A DNA stretch of 64,000 nt from NCBI GenBank assembly GCA_032716605.1, contig CM064580.1:29928684-29992683 (forward strand), read 5' to 3'. The position numbers and the translations under genes are program-made. Position 1 is the stretch's first letter; the number at the start of each line of letters is the position of its first letter. Of the stretch, positions 33,461 through 46,000 are shown in pieces. Source of the stretch: Paralithodes platypus. Taxonomy: Eukaryota; Arthropoda; Malacostraca; Decapoda; Lithodidae. The notes below the pieces were generated by a model that worked only from the letters and a program-made list of their open reading frames with translations, had not been told where the DNA came from and did no database searches.

Positions 33461-34100
33461 GAAGGCTCGAACCCTGTCCGCGACATCTTTGGGGGTCATA
33501 GAGGGCATGGTTTTGTGAGGTGGGCTGGCGAAAGGCGAGGAGTTAACCCGGGAAACAAGCGCGATAGGCCTCACGGAAGGCTTCCCCCTAGGTCATTAGC
33601 GCTTGTCAGGTTAAGAGTTCCCCCGGCGGACTGCGGGGAGACTCTTAAGAGTCAGAGAAAAAAAAATCAACTATTGACATCGACATTTTTTTTGTTTTTT
33701 TTTTGTTTTTTTTGTTTTTTTTTGCCCCTGGGCCATGCAAAATCTCAGTCCTCTACCTCCCCTCCTTCCCCACTTTCCTCCTCTCCTTCAGTGATCACCT
33801 ATTTTCCCTGTTATTCCCTTATTCTGAGGTATATTTTCGTGCTAACATTAGAAATCCGGTTGCAGGGTGTGGTCATCACTGATAGCAAGCGAATGCAAGA
33901 GAGAGAGAGAGAGAGTATCGATCGACTGTGTCTCAGTGGCCTTGGGGGAAATTGGGGGGAAAGCAGCTTGCCTCACCCATACATTATACGACTCGCGGGC
34001 TATATCTCCGATTTTGACCATCCAAATGCTGTTTTCACTCGTTTTATTGTTGTTTCAGGTTAATACCTTTATAATCAACCCATAATAGGCACATATGGAT
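33461..34100 (+). other. Non-Gag spacer between Gag and protease, T-rich
   Basis: About 640 bases between the zinc knuckle and the protease do not resemble Gag or Pol. They contain a GC-richer block (33,500-33,650), an A-run, an almost pure T/G tract at 33,688-33,723, a GA microsatellite at 33,898-33,915 and AT-rich sequence ending in a TTGTTTCAG acceptor-like word near 34,058. The piece may be a nested insertion or a long non-coding linker. The open frame here contains stretches of Phe from the T-run. Confidence 0.55.
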
Positions 34101-34101
34101 A

Positions 34102-34430
34102 AGTACTAATGCTATTAATGGTACAATTAATATTTTAGTGACAGAAACACCTCAAATACATGCACACAGGGAGAGGTGTCTAATTACCCCCATGCGCACT
34201 TCAGAGGTTAAGCTATTGCGTGATACGGGGGCTTCTCACTCCTTGTTAAAGAACTTTACTGGTAGGCCGATTAACGCTGCTCGGGTGGTGGTAGTTCAGG
34301 GGATCAATGCTACGAAGTCCTACCCGCTGGTGCGGATGGAGCTGGAGGTGGGTGGTGTGGCGAAGGAGCTGGATGTAGGAATTGTAGAGAACTTGCCTGT
34401 TGGGGGCGTCGACCTCCTCCTCGAAACGAC
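34102..34430 (+). pseudogene. Aspartic protease domain of the Gmr1-like Pol
   Basis: Frame 1 contains LLRDTGASHSLL, the catalytic DTGA motif of a retroviral-type aspartic protease (Asp codon near 34,219), followed by a beta-rich stretch with RMELEVGGVAKELDVGIVEN and ending in a VDLLLE block near 34,420. The protease would process Gag-Pol. The frame is lost near 34,422-34,424, after which the continuation is found in frame 3, indicating a single-base deletion. No ATG is needed if the protease is made as part of a fusion protein; no clear frameshift signal was seen upstream. Confidence 0.85.
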
Positions 34431-34436
34431 TTTGCG

Positions 34437-36716
34437 GTGCCTGCTTCTAAGGTTTCACCCTTGGTCGTTGCCGAGAAGGCGGCAGACGTTAGTAGGGAGG
34501 AACAGGAGTGGGTTGAGAAGTGTAGCGTACAAACTATGGCATGTGTTGTGACGCGTTCTCAGACATCCGGAGCCTTGCAGCCACCACCTCAGTCTATCAA
34601 ACCGCGGAGGAAAGGTCACAAGAAAACGGGAAGTGTTGGTCAATTGGAGAGTTTTGAGCCGGCAGTGTTTCTTGGTGACTCATTATTGGCACCTATGTTA
34701 GAGTCTAGAGAGGCCCCGGGGCCTGTCACCGCTAGTGCAGGTGCAGGGCAGGAAGAGACTCTGCGACAGCATCGTTATGCGCAGCGTGAGGAAAGGATGG
34801 CTCAGCGGGACATTGGAGGTGGAAATAAATTATTTAAGATGAACTTGGATAATCTCGCACCTGCTGATATATGTTCCTTGCAGCTGGAAGATCCTGAAGT
34901 CAGGGCGTGTGGTAATGGTGCTATCGAACTGGAGAGCGATGGGGATGCGCAGCCTGGTGATTTTTTCTTGTCCGAGGGGATCTTGTATCGGAGACATCAG
35001 GATCCCAAGAAAAAGTGGGATGGCGGGTCAGGATTAGTGGACCAGTTAGTAGTACCGAGGGTGTGCCGTGAGAGCTTATTCAGATTAGCTCATGATGTGC
35101 CTTTGGCAGGGCACCTGGGGGCACGTAAGACGGAGGCAACTCTGAGCAAGCTTTTCTGGTGGCCTGGGTTAAAGGCGAGTGTCGTGTCATGGGTGTCACA
35201 GTGTCACACTTGTCAAGTTGTTGGGAAACCCAATCAGGTCATCCCGAGAGCCCCGTTACAACCCATCCCTGTCATTGGGCCGCCCTTCAGCAAAGTAGTT
35301 ATCGATATGGTTGGCCCATTGCCCCCCACTAGTGCCGGCAATAAATTTTTACTAACTGTAATGGATGTAGCAACACGGTATCCAGATACTTACCCCATGC
35401 GTAACGGGATGGCTAAGACTGTTGTCAAAAACCTGCTTGTCTATTTCTCTCGTTATGGCTACCCTCAGGAGATCCAGTCTGATCAGGGATCCAATTTTAC
35501 TTCTGCTCTGTTTAAGCAGACCATGCAGCAACATGGGATAGTGTCTGTGGTGTCATCTGCCTACCATCCCGAGAGTCAGGGAGTTTTGGAAAGGTGGCAC
35601 TCGACTCTCAAGAGTATGTTGCGATGTTATTGCATGGAAAATGGGAAGGACTGGGATATAGGTCTCCCATACGTTTTATTTGCTGCGAGAGAAGTACCTG
35701 GGGAGAGCTTGGGATTTAGCCCGAACGAGTTGGTTTTTGGACACAGGGTCAGGGGGCCCCTCCACATAGTCAAGGAGATCTGGGAGGGAGTCACAAAGCC
35801 ATGCTCGCTTCTAAAGTATGTTGTTGAAAGCTGTGAGAGAATGCTAAAGAGCTTGGAGGTAGCAGGTCGGAACCTTAAGAGTTCACAAGCTCAGATGAAG
35901 GACAGATACGACCAGAAGGTGAAGCTGAGGGAGTTTGAAGTAGATCAGGAGGTACTGATACTACTGCCTCTGGTGGGACACCCCTTGTCTGCCAAGTATT
36001 CTGGTCCGTATCGGGTTGTAAGGAAGGTTTCTGATCTCGACTATTTAGTAGCTACTCCTGATCGTAAGAAAAAGAACCAACTCTCCCATGTAAATCTGAT
36101 GAAAGAGTATGTGAGGCGCCCCTCCGAGCCTCTCACTGTCCCGGTGTTGATCTGCAGCGATCGTAGTGGAGAAGGAGGAAGGGACAGTCAAGCTGCGGGG
36201 GAGGATAATTGGGATTGTCATGTTTCCGCGGATCAGTGGGCGGGGAATTCTAGACAAGTGGTTCACGAGTTGATATTGCACCTGCCTGAGCAACAGCGTG
36301 TAGCTGTGCAGCACTTGTTTGATTCAAACCCAGCTGTTTTCGCGGAGCATCCTGGCCTCACTACTCAAGCGGTGCACGATGTCGATGTTAGGGACCACCC
36401 GCCCTTTAAATCAGTGCCATACCGTGTTCCCCCTATTAAATTACCAGCACTTAGGGAAGAGCTGGATTATATGCTGAAACGTGGGCTGATTTCTGAGGGT
36501 GCAGTAAGGTGGACTTCCCCAGTCACACTGCAGCCCAAACCAGATGGCAAGGTGCGGTTTTGTATAGATTTCCGCAGGTTGAATGGTTTAACCCCCACAA
36601 ATGCCTACCCTCTCCCTCGCGTGGACGACAGTGTGGATAAGATAGGAAAAGCCAAGTTCCTCACTAAGATAGACCTTGTTAAGGGTTATTGGCAAGTGCC
36701 CTTGTCTGAGTGAGCG
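34437..36716 (+). pseudogene. Integrase followed by N-terminal half of reverse transcriptase
   Basis: A 758-residue frame. Residues 1-150 are a linker. The HHCC zinc finger uses His219, His226, Cys256 and Cys259. The integrase core has Asp290 (VVIDMVG), Asp349 (SDQGSNF) and Glu385 (GVLERWH); the last two are separated by 35 residues, matching DDX35E. A GPY-type module (SGPYRVVRK) follows near residue 490. After a linker of about 100 residues the reverse transcriptase begins: WTSPVTLQPKPDGKVRFCID near 690 and the catalytic KIDLVKGYWQV (motif A) near 745. The frame ends in TGA at 36,714, in the same phase as the next segment, so it is a nonsense mutation inside the polymerase. Confidence 0.95.
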
Positions 36717-37667
36717 CGAGAGGTGTGTGGGTTTGTGGTGGACGGTGCCACATATCGTTGCCATGTTATGCCATACGGGCTGAAAAATGCCCCTGCAACG
36801 TTTCAGAAATTAATGAACGACATTGTAGCCGACATTCCCAACTGTACGGTGTACCTAGATGATGTCATAATATACGACGAGGATTTTAACAGTCACTGTG
36901 CTCACATCGGACAGCTTTTTAATAAACTGAATGAAGCAGGTTTGGTGGTAAACCTGGGTAAGTGCGATTTTGTCAAAGCCACAGTTTTGTACCTGGGGTT
37001 CGAGGTGGGGATGGGTCAGGTGTGCCCTCCAGAGACAAAGATCAAAGCCATCGATCAGTTTCCCCAGCCTACGACTAAGAAACAAATCATGCGGTTTCTA
37101 GGTATGATAGGCTATTATCGTCGCTTCATCAAAGGCTATTCGACTGTACTTGCACCTTTAACTGACTTATTATCTAAGGACAAGAAGTTCCGGTGGTCTC
37201 CTGAGTGTGCAGAGGCGTTTTCCTTGGTGAAACACCTGTTATGTACCCACCCCATACTCAGGGCCCCGGACTTCAGCAGACCTTTTCAGCTGGCGACTGA
37301 TGCCAGTGGCGTAGGGGCTGGGGCTGTCTTGTTACAGACAGATGATGAAGGTATCGAACATCCAGTGAGTTTTTACAGTAAAAAAATCAATAGTGCACAA
37401 AGGAATTACTTTGTAATTGAAAAAGAACTCTTGGCGATAGTGCTGGCGCTCAGGCACTTCGATGTATATGTTCCTGCTTTCAGACCAGTCATAGTGGTTT
37501 ATACCGATCATCACCCTCTGAAATTCTTGAATCAGTTTCTTAACCGGAATATGAGGCTGACCAGGTGGTCACTCATGCTTCAGGAGTATAATCTGGACAT
37601 ACGCCATATTGCCGGTTCTGATAACGTGATAGCGGATTGTCTATCAAGGGTGGATGATGTTGGTTAG
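36717..37667 (+). pseudogene. C-terminal half of reverse transcriptase plus RNase H
   Basis: Continues the preceding frame directly after the TGA. PYGLKNAPATFQKLMND (motif B) is followed by YLDD (motif C, catalytic Asp pair) near residue 46 of this segment, then the thumb (FLGMIGYYRRFIKGYS). RNase H follows with its acidic residues in FQLATDASG, EKELLAIV, YTDHHPLKFL and GSDNVIADCLSR. The frame ends 326 bases before the 3' LTR, with no integrase after RNase H. This confirms the unusual domain order. Confidence 0.95.
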
Positions 37668-37985
37668 ACTGCCACAGGATTGAGGGTTGAGTGTGGAGGA
37701 AAATAGGCTGTCACTGTAGTTCAGCCGAAAAAAAAAAAAATTAAAAAAGCAAAAACCTTATAAAAACTCTTTATTTTTATAACGGGTAGAATTTTGTATA
37801 AGATGTTGTAGCAGTATCTAAGTTGAATGTTTTCGCTTATTGTCGCTAAGTTAGTTGAACTTGCTCGGTGGAGCGCAACAGTCTTTATTTTTTTTTATAT
37901 ATAGTGCCTTGTGTTGCAACAGTGTGTGGTACTATGAGAAGCTTTCTGTTAGATATGAAGAACTTAGTCAAGGGTCTTATATCTT

Positions 37986-37993
37986 GGGGGAGG
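37986..37993 (+). promoter_or_regulatory. Polypurine tract
   Basis: GGGGGAGG directly abuts the TG start of the 3' LTR and is the expected primer for plus-strand DNA synthesis. Confidence 0.85.
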
Positions 37994-39899
37994 TGTGACG
38001 CTTCTGCATAGTAGCCACGTGCGGGCGTGCGCGCGCATCGGCTGCCCAGCCGTTTAGAAACCGGCTGGCGGCAGCCGGCCGGCAGGCTTTTCCTTAGTAT
38101 ACAGTATATCCTACGACAACGTAACTAATGTCTGGGATATTCTTATGTTGTTTCACAGCTTGTAGCTGCCCTTATTCTTAACCAACGCATCTTAGTATAT
38201 TTTATTCTCGATAGTTGATTGTTTCATTATAATATATAAGATGTAAGTCTAGTGAGCGTGGGAGGAGACGAGCGGGAGAGAGAGACCGGCTGGGGGACGT
38301 TGCTTCGCGCGGAGAGTCTAGCTTGGGAGGAGCCTGAAGCGTTGCCATATGCATCCGATTGCAACGTTAGGCTTAGTTTCGACTCACGCACGGGGTAGAC
38401 GATTTTGACCCGGCAACTGTGTTGAGTGTTGCCAAGCCTGGGATGTATTTTGTATGCCTAGGGTGGGGTCCAGACAGATTCAAGACTCAGAGCTCACCTC
38501 ACTGTCGTACCCTTCGGACCCCCTTGATATCTATCCCTCTCAACCCCACTTAGAAACTTTCTCTCTTACTTTGTATACCTTCTTTCCACTACTTCACCAA
38601 TCTATTTAATTATCCCATCCCCTTGATAGACCTTATATCTATTATTGTATTAACGACGAGCTCTCAGATAATTAGATAGGATTTTGGGCCTTATGCAGAT
38701 ACGTAATTGTTAATGAGACCTAGGAAGCTTTTTTGTTGTCTCATATTTGGTGGTTTCATGCTTGCTAGTGTGTTCTTGTGTCAGGTTAGCATGGGCTAGA
38801 CCGGAGGGGAGGCTTTTTGCGATCCTTTAAGTAAAGTCTGCTGGTGCGAGTCCTGTGGACCCGCACGACTTTACTAGGATACCCGTGGGAGTCTGGGGGC
38901 ATTTTCTTGTCTGTGTCCCTGTGTGTCTAGTGTTGTGTTGTGTGAGGGCCCTTGCCTAGTCCACTCAGCACTGCGCTAGCACGTCTTGCTTTTGTTTTAG
39001 GGTCGCCAGGAGAGAGTCAGATACTTGCGATCTGAGTCTCTCAAGAGAGCACCCTTTCAATTAGAGTAATTTGGCGCACAGACTTGGGAACGTCCCTAGG
39101 CTAGAGCAGGTGGCTCAGCCCGGGTATCCGAAGCCTATATCCTTCCAGCTAGACCTCTGCCACCTGGCAGATTAACAGCTAGGGGTTTATTATTTCTGTA
39201 TGCTTGTTATTGTGCCACAGTTTACCGTTTTTGTGAGCATTGTGAGTCAGGGTGTGGCTTAGAGACTCTGTCCGAGCAGGCTTGCCTGACTAAGAGTGAG
39301 AAGCACACCTGTATGTGGTTATGTTGCGAGTTGCTGCCTTTATTTAATTATACCTATGCCATTATACACTGTAGGTCCTATCACTAGTATTTATTCCTGC
39401 TTAGGAGTTGAGAGTTCTCTAAATCCGTAACGTACTTTCTTTGCTAAGCATCAGATCCTACAGTAGCCGCATGCAGTTTAGAACCCCGCATCTTGTCTAC
39501 CGGTACGATGTTTTGAGGACTGTTTGCTTTCACCTTCTTTCACGCAGGGGTGATTAGTTGTATTAATTAACGTAACGTTAAATGTACTTTCTTCTAGTTT
39601 GTTATTAAATTGTTTCTGCAATTTAATTCCGTTATCTATCTTTTCCTTGAAGCTTTAAGTCAACTTAATTGTGTGTTCTTTTATATAGCTTGCTTGACTA
39701 TCAGCAGTCTATAGTGAGTGCACCCTGTAACCGAGTCATAGGATACCTTGTTGTCCAGGCAGGACTCTTGACGGTTTAGGGTGGTTTGTTGCCTGGGTTT
39801 ATAGATAAGGGTTGGATCTAGCGTTTTCCGTTGTTGCTTGTTGCCGCATACCTAGTCCAATAGAAAGAGCCCAGCGTTTATATATCCCAGGACGTAACA
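37994..39899 (+). repeat. 3' LTR of the Gmr1-like element (1,906 bp)
   Basis: Nearly identical to the 5' LTR; starts TGTGACGCTTCTGC and ends CCAGGACGTAACA. It is followed immediately by the target duplication TCAT. An overlapping short reading frame at its right end is not a gene. Confidence 0.95.
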
Positions 39900-39914
39900 T
39901 CATTGTATCAACAG

Positions 39915-39985
39915 AGGATAACACTTCGTGTGTATGTGTGTGTATGTATGTATGTGTGTGTGCATGTGTATGTGGGCGTGTGTGT
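39915..39985 (+). repeat. (TG)n/(TATG)n microsatellite
   Basis: TGTGTATGTGTGTGTATGTA-type repeats directly to the right of the LTR retrotransposon. Confidence 0.9.
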
Positions 39986-40055
39986 AATTTATTATTATAT
40001 TTTGTCTAAGATTATTATATAATTGCTAATGCTAGTTTTACATTTCCGGTACACT

Positions 40056-43000
40056 TTGAGGTCCAAAAACACCCCCGGACTATATACCCTTGGGGTCATA
40101 AAACACCCCTGGACTATATATAGCCTTGGTGTCATAACACCCCTCGACTATATATAGCCTTGGAGTCATAAAACACCCCTGGACTATATATAACCTTTGG
40201 GTCATAAAACACCCCTGGACTAAACATATATAGCCTTGGGGTCATAAAACACCCCTGGACTATATATTTATAGCCTTGGGGTCATAAAACACCCCTGGAC
40301 TATATATATATATAGCCTTGGGGTCATAAAACACCCCTGGACTATATATATATAGCCTTGGGGTCATAAAACACCCATGGACTATATATATATATAGCCT
40401 TGGGGTCATAAAACACCCCTGGACTACATATATATAGCCTTGGGGTCATAAAACACCCTGGGACTATATATATATAGCCTTGGGGTCATAAAACACCCCG
40501 GGACTATATATAGCCTTGGGGTCATAAAACACCCCTGGACTATATATAGCCTTGGAGTCATAAAACACCCCTGGACTATATATATATATATATAGCCTTA
40601 GGTTCATAAAACACCCCTGGACTGTATATATATCCTTGGGGTCATAAAACACCCCTGGACTATATAGCCTTGGAGTCATAAAACACCCCTGGACTATATA
40701 TATATAGCCTTGGGGTCATAAAACACCCCTGAACTATATATATATCCTTGGGGTCATAAAACACAACTGGACTATATATAGCCTTGGGGGTCATAAACCA
40801 CCCCTGGATTATAGCCTTGGGGTCATAAAACACCCCTGGACTATATATAGCCTTGGAGTCATAAAACACCCCTGGACTATATAATATATATAGCCTTGGG
40901 GTCATAAAACACCCCTGGACTATACATATATAGCCTTGGGGTCATAAAACACCCCTGGACTATATATATATAGCCTTGGGGTCATAAAACACCCCTGGAC
41001 TATATATAGCCTTGGGGTCATAAAACACTCCTGGACTATATACTGTATATATATATATATAGCCTTGGGATCATAAAACACCCCTGGACTATATATAGCC
41101 TTGGGGTCATAAAACACCCCATGACTATAGCCTTGGGGTCATAAAACACCCCTGGACTATATATATATAGCCTTGGGGTCATAAAACACCCCTGGACTAT
41201 ATATAGCCTTGGTGTCATAAAACACCCCTGGTCTATATATAGCCTTGGAGTCATAAAACACCCCTGGACTATATATAGCCTTGGGGGTCATAAAACACCC
41301 CTGGACTATATATAGCCTTGGAGTCATAAAACACCCCTGGACTATACATAACCTTGGGGTCGTAAAACACCCCTGGACTATATACCCTTGGGGTCATAAA
41401 ACCCCCCCTGGACTATATATAGCCTTGGGGTCATAAAACACCCCTGGACTATATAGCCTTGGGGTCATAAAATACCCCTGGACTATAGCCTTGGGGTAAA
41501 AAAACACCCCTGGACTATATATAGCCTTGGGGTCATAAAACACCTCTAGATTATATATATATAGCCTTGGGGTCATAAAACACCCCTGGACTATAGCCTT
41601 TGGGTCATAAAACACCCCTGTACTATATATAGCCTTGGGGTCATAAAACACCCCTGGATAATATATAGCCTTGGGGTCATAAAACACCCCTGGACTATAT
41701 ATATAGCCTTGGGGTCATAACACACCCCGGGACTATAGCCTTGGGATCATAAAACACCCCTCGACTATATATATCCTTGGGGTCATAAAACACCCTTGGA
41801 CTATATATAGCCTTGGGGTCATAAAACACCCCTGGACTATATATAGCCTTGGGGTCATAAAACACTCCTGGACTATAGCCTTGGGGTCATAAAACACCCC
41901 TGGACTATATATAACCTTGGGGTCATAAAACACCCCTGGACTATATAGCCTTGGAGTCATAAAACAACCCTGGACTATATATAGCCTTGGGGTCATAAAA
42001 CACCCTGGACTATAGCCTTGGGGTCATAAAACACCCCTGGACTATATATATAGCCTTGGGGTCATAAAACACCCATGGACTATATATAACCTTGGGGTCA
42101 TAAAACACCCCTGGACTATAGCCTTGGGGTCATAAAACACCCCTGGACTATATATAGCCTTAGGGTCATAAAACACCCTAGACTATATATAGCCTTGGGG
42201 TCATAAAACACCCCAGGACTATAGCCATGGGTTCATAAAACACCCCTGGACTATATATATATAGCCTTGGGGTCATAAAACACCCATGGACAATATATAT
42301 ATAGCCTTGGGGTCATAAACCACCCCTGGACTATATATATATATATAGCCTTAGGGTCACAAAACACCCCTGGACTATAGCCTTGGGGTCATAAAACACC
42401 CCCTGGACTATATATAGCCTTGGGGTCATAAAACACCCCTGGACTATATAGCCTTGGGGTCATAAAACACCCCTGGACTATAGCCTTGGGGTCAAAAAAC
42501 ATCCCTGGACTATATATAGCCATGGGGACATAAAACACCTCTAGAATATATATATAGCCTTGGGGTCATAAAACACACCTGGACTATAGCATTGGGGTCA
42601 TAAAACACCCCTGTACTATATATAGCCTTGGGGTCATAAAACACCCCTGGACTATATATACAGTAGCCTTGGGGTCATAAAACACCTCTAAATTATATAT
42701 ATAGCCTTGGGGTCAAAAAACACCCCTGGACTATAGCCTTGGGGTCATAAAACACCCCTGTACTATATATAGCCTTGGGGTCATAAAACAGCTCTGATTA
42801 CATATATAGCCTAGGGGTCATAAAACACCCTTGGACAATAGCCTTGGGGTCATAAAACACCCCTGGACTATATATAGCCTTGGGGTCATAAAACACCCCT
42901 GGACAATAGCCTTGGGGTCATAAAACCCCCCTGGACTATATATATAGCCTTGGGGTCATAAAACACCCATGGACTATATATAGCATTGGGGTCATAAAAC

Positions 43001-46000
43001 ACCCCTGGCCTATAGCCTTGGGGTCATAAAACACCCCTGGACTATATATAGCCTTAGGGTCATAAAACACCCTGGACTATATATAGCCTTGGGGTCATAA
43101 AACACCCCAGGACTATAGCCATGGGTTCATAAAACACCCCTGGACTATATATATATATATAGCCTTGGGGTCATAAAACACCCATAGACTATATAAATTA
43201 TATATAGCCTTGGGATCATAAAACACTCCTGGACTATATATATATAGCCTTGGGATCATAAAACACCCGTGGACTATATATATATATAGCCTTGGGGTCA
43301 TAACACACCCCTGGACTATATATAGCTTTGGGGTCATAAAACACCCCTGGACTATATATAGCCTTGGAGTCATAAAACACCCCTGGACTATATATATATA
43401 TATAGCCTTGGGGTCAAAAAACACCCCTGGACTGTATATATATCCTTGGGGTCATAAAACACCCCTGGACTATATATAGCCTTGGAGTCATAGAACACCC
43501 CTGGACTATATATATATATAGCCTTGGGGTCATAAAACACCCCTGGACTATATATATATCCTTGGGGTCATAAAACACCCCTGGACTATATATAGCCTTG
43601 GAGTCATAAAACACCCCTGGACTATATATAACCTTGGGGTCGTAAAACACCCCTGGACTATAGCCTTGGGGTCATAAAACAACCCCTGGACTATATATAG
43701 CCTTGGGGTCATAAAACACCCCTGGACTATATAGCCTTGGGGTCATAAAACACCCCTGGACTATAGCCTTGGGGTAAAAAAACACCCCTGGACTATATAT
43801 AGCCTTGGGGTCATAAAACACTCCTGGACTATAGCCTTGGGGTCAAAAAACACCCCTGGACTTTATATAACCTTGGGGTCATAAAACCCCCCTGGACTAT
43901 ATAGCCTTGGAGTCATAAAACACCCCCGGACTATATATAGCCTTGGGGTCATAAAACACCCTGGACTATATAGCCTTGGGGTCATAAAACACCCCTGGAC
44001 TATATATATAGCCTTGGGGTCATAAAACACCCATGGACTATATATAACCTTGGGGTCATAAAACACCCCTTGGACTATAGCTTTGGGGTCATAAAACACC
44101 CCTGGACAATATATAGCCTTAGGGTCATAAAACACCCCAGGACTATAGCCATGGGTTCATAAAACACCCCTGGACTATATATATATATAGCGTTGGGGTC
44201 ATAAAACACCCATGAACAATATATATATAGCCTTGGGGCCATAAAACACCCCCGGACTATATATAGCCTTAGGGTCATAAAACACCCTAGACTATATATA
44301 GCCTTGGGGTCATAAAACACCCCAGGACTATAGCCATGGGTTCATAAAACACCCCGGGACTATATATATATAGCCTTGGGGTCATAAAACACCCATGGAC
44401 AATATATATATAGCCTTGGGGTCATAAACCACCCCTGGACTATATATATATATATAGCCTTGGGGTCACAAAACACCCCTGGACTATAGCCTTGGGGTCA
44501 TAAAACACCCCCTGGACTATATATAGCCTTGGGGTCATAAAACACCCCTGGACTATATAGCCTTGGGGTCATAAAACACCCCTGGACTATATATAGCCTT
44601 GGGGACATAAAACACCTCTAGAATATATATATATAGCCTTGGGGTCATAAAACACACCTGAACTATAGCATTGGGGTCATAAAACACCCCTGTACTATAT
44701 ATAGCCTTGGGGTCATAAAACACCCCTGGACTATATATAGCCTTGTGGTCATAAAACACCTCTAAATTATATATATAGCCTTGGGGTCATAAAACACCCC
44801 TGGACTATAGCCTTGGGGTCATAAAACACCCCTGTACTATATATAGCCTTGGGGTCATAAAACACCTCTGATTACATAGCCTAGGGGTCATAAAACACCC
44901 CTGGACAATAGCCTTGGGGTCATAAAACACCCCTGTACTATATATAGCCTTGGGGTCATAAAACACCCCTGGACTATATATAGCCTTGGGGTCATAAAAC
45001 ACCCCTGGACAATAGCCTTGGGGTCATAAAACCCCCCTGGACTATATATATAGCCTTGGGGTCATAAAACACCCATGGACTATATATAGCATTGGGGTCA
45101 TAAAACACCCCTGGCCTATAGCCTTGGGGTCATAAAACACCCCTGGACTATATATAGCCTTAGGGTCATAAAACATCCTGGACTATATATAGCCTTGGGG
45201 TCATAAAACACCCCAGGACTATAACCATGGGTTCATAAAACACCCCTGGACTATATATATATATATAGCCTTGGGGTCATAAAACACCCATGGACTATAT
45301 ATATATAGCCTTGGGGTCATAAAACAGCCCTGGACTATATATATATAGCCATGGGGTCATAAAACACCCCTGGACTATATATATATATAGCCTTGGGGTC
45401 ATAACACACCCCTGGACTATATATAGCTTTGGGGTCATAAAACACCCCTGGACTATATATAGCCTTGGAGTCATAATACACCCCTGGACTATATATATAT
45501 ATATAGCCTTGGGGTCAAAAAACACCCCTGGACTGTATATATATCCTTGGGGTCATAAAACACCCCTGGACTATATATGGCCTTGGAGTCATAGAACACC
45601 CCTGGACTATATATATATATAGCCTTGGGGTCATAAAACACCCCTGGACTATATATATATCCTTGGGGTCATAAAACACACCTGGACTATATTTAGCCTT
45701 GGGGGTCATAAACCACCCCGGGACTATAGCCTTGGGGTCATAAAACACCCCTGGACTATATATATAGCCTTGGAGTCATAAAACACCCCGGGACTATATA
45801 ATATATATAGCCTTCAGGTCATAAAACACCCCTGGACTATATATATATATATAGCCTTGGGGTCATAAAACACCCCTGGACTATAGCCTTGGGGTCATAA
45901 AACACCCCTGTACTATATATAGCCTTGGGGTCATAAAACACCCCTGGACTATATATAGCCTGGGGTCATAAAACACCCCTGGACTATATATAGCCTTGGA

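Larger units (their letters stand above)
29752..39899 (+). mobile_element. Complete Gmr1-like Ty3/Gypsy LTR retrotransposon
   Basis: A 10,148-bp element with direct LTRs (29,752-31,652 and 37,994-39,899), a TCAT duplication at 29,748-29,751 and 39,900-39,903, a primer-binding site just inside the 5' LTR and a GGGGGAGG polypurine tract before the 3' LTR. Internal coding order is Gag - protease - integrase - reverse transcriptase - RNase H. Integrase before reverse transcriptase is the order of Ty1/copia, but the reverse transcriptase, RNase H and DDX35E integrase with a GPY module are of the Ty3/Gypsy type, as in Gmr1-like elements. The two LTRs differ at about 17 bases plus one 5-base indel by eye (about 1%), so the insertion is recent. 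The coding region nevertheless has two frameshifts and a stop. Confidence 0.95.

Noticed and set aside
33461..34063. Envelope-like extension of the Gag frame
   Set aside because: The frame is between Gag and protease, and its hydrophobic stretch comes from a T-run; no signal peptide or fusion-type features are present.
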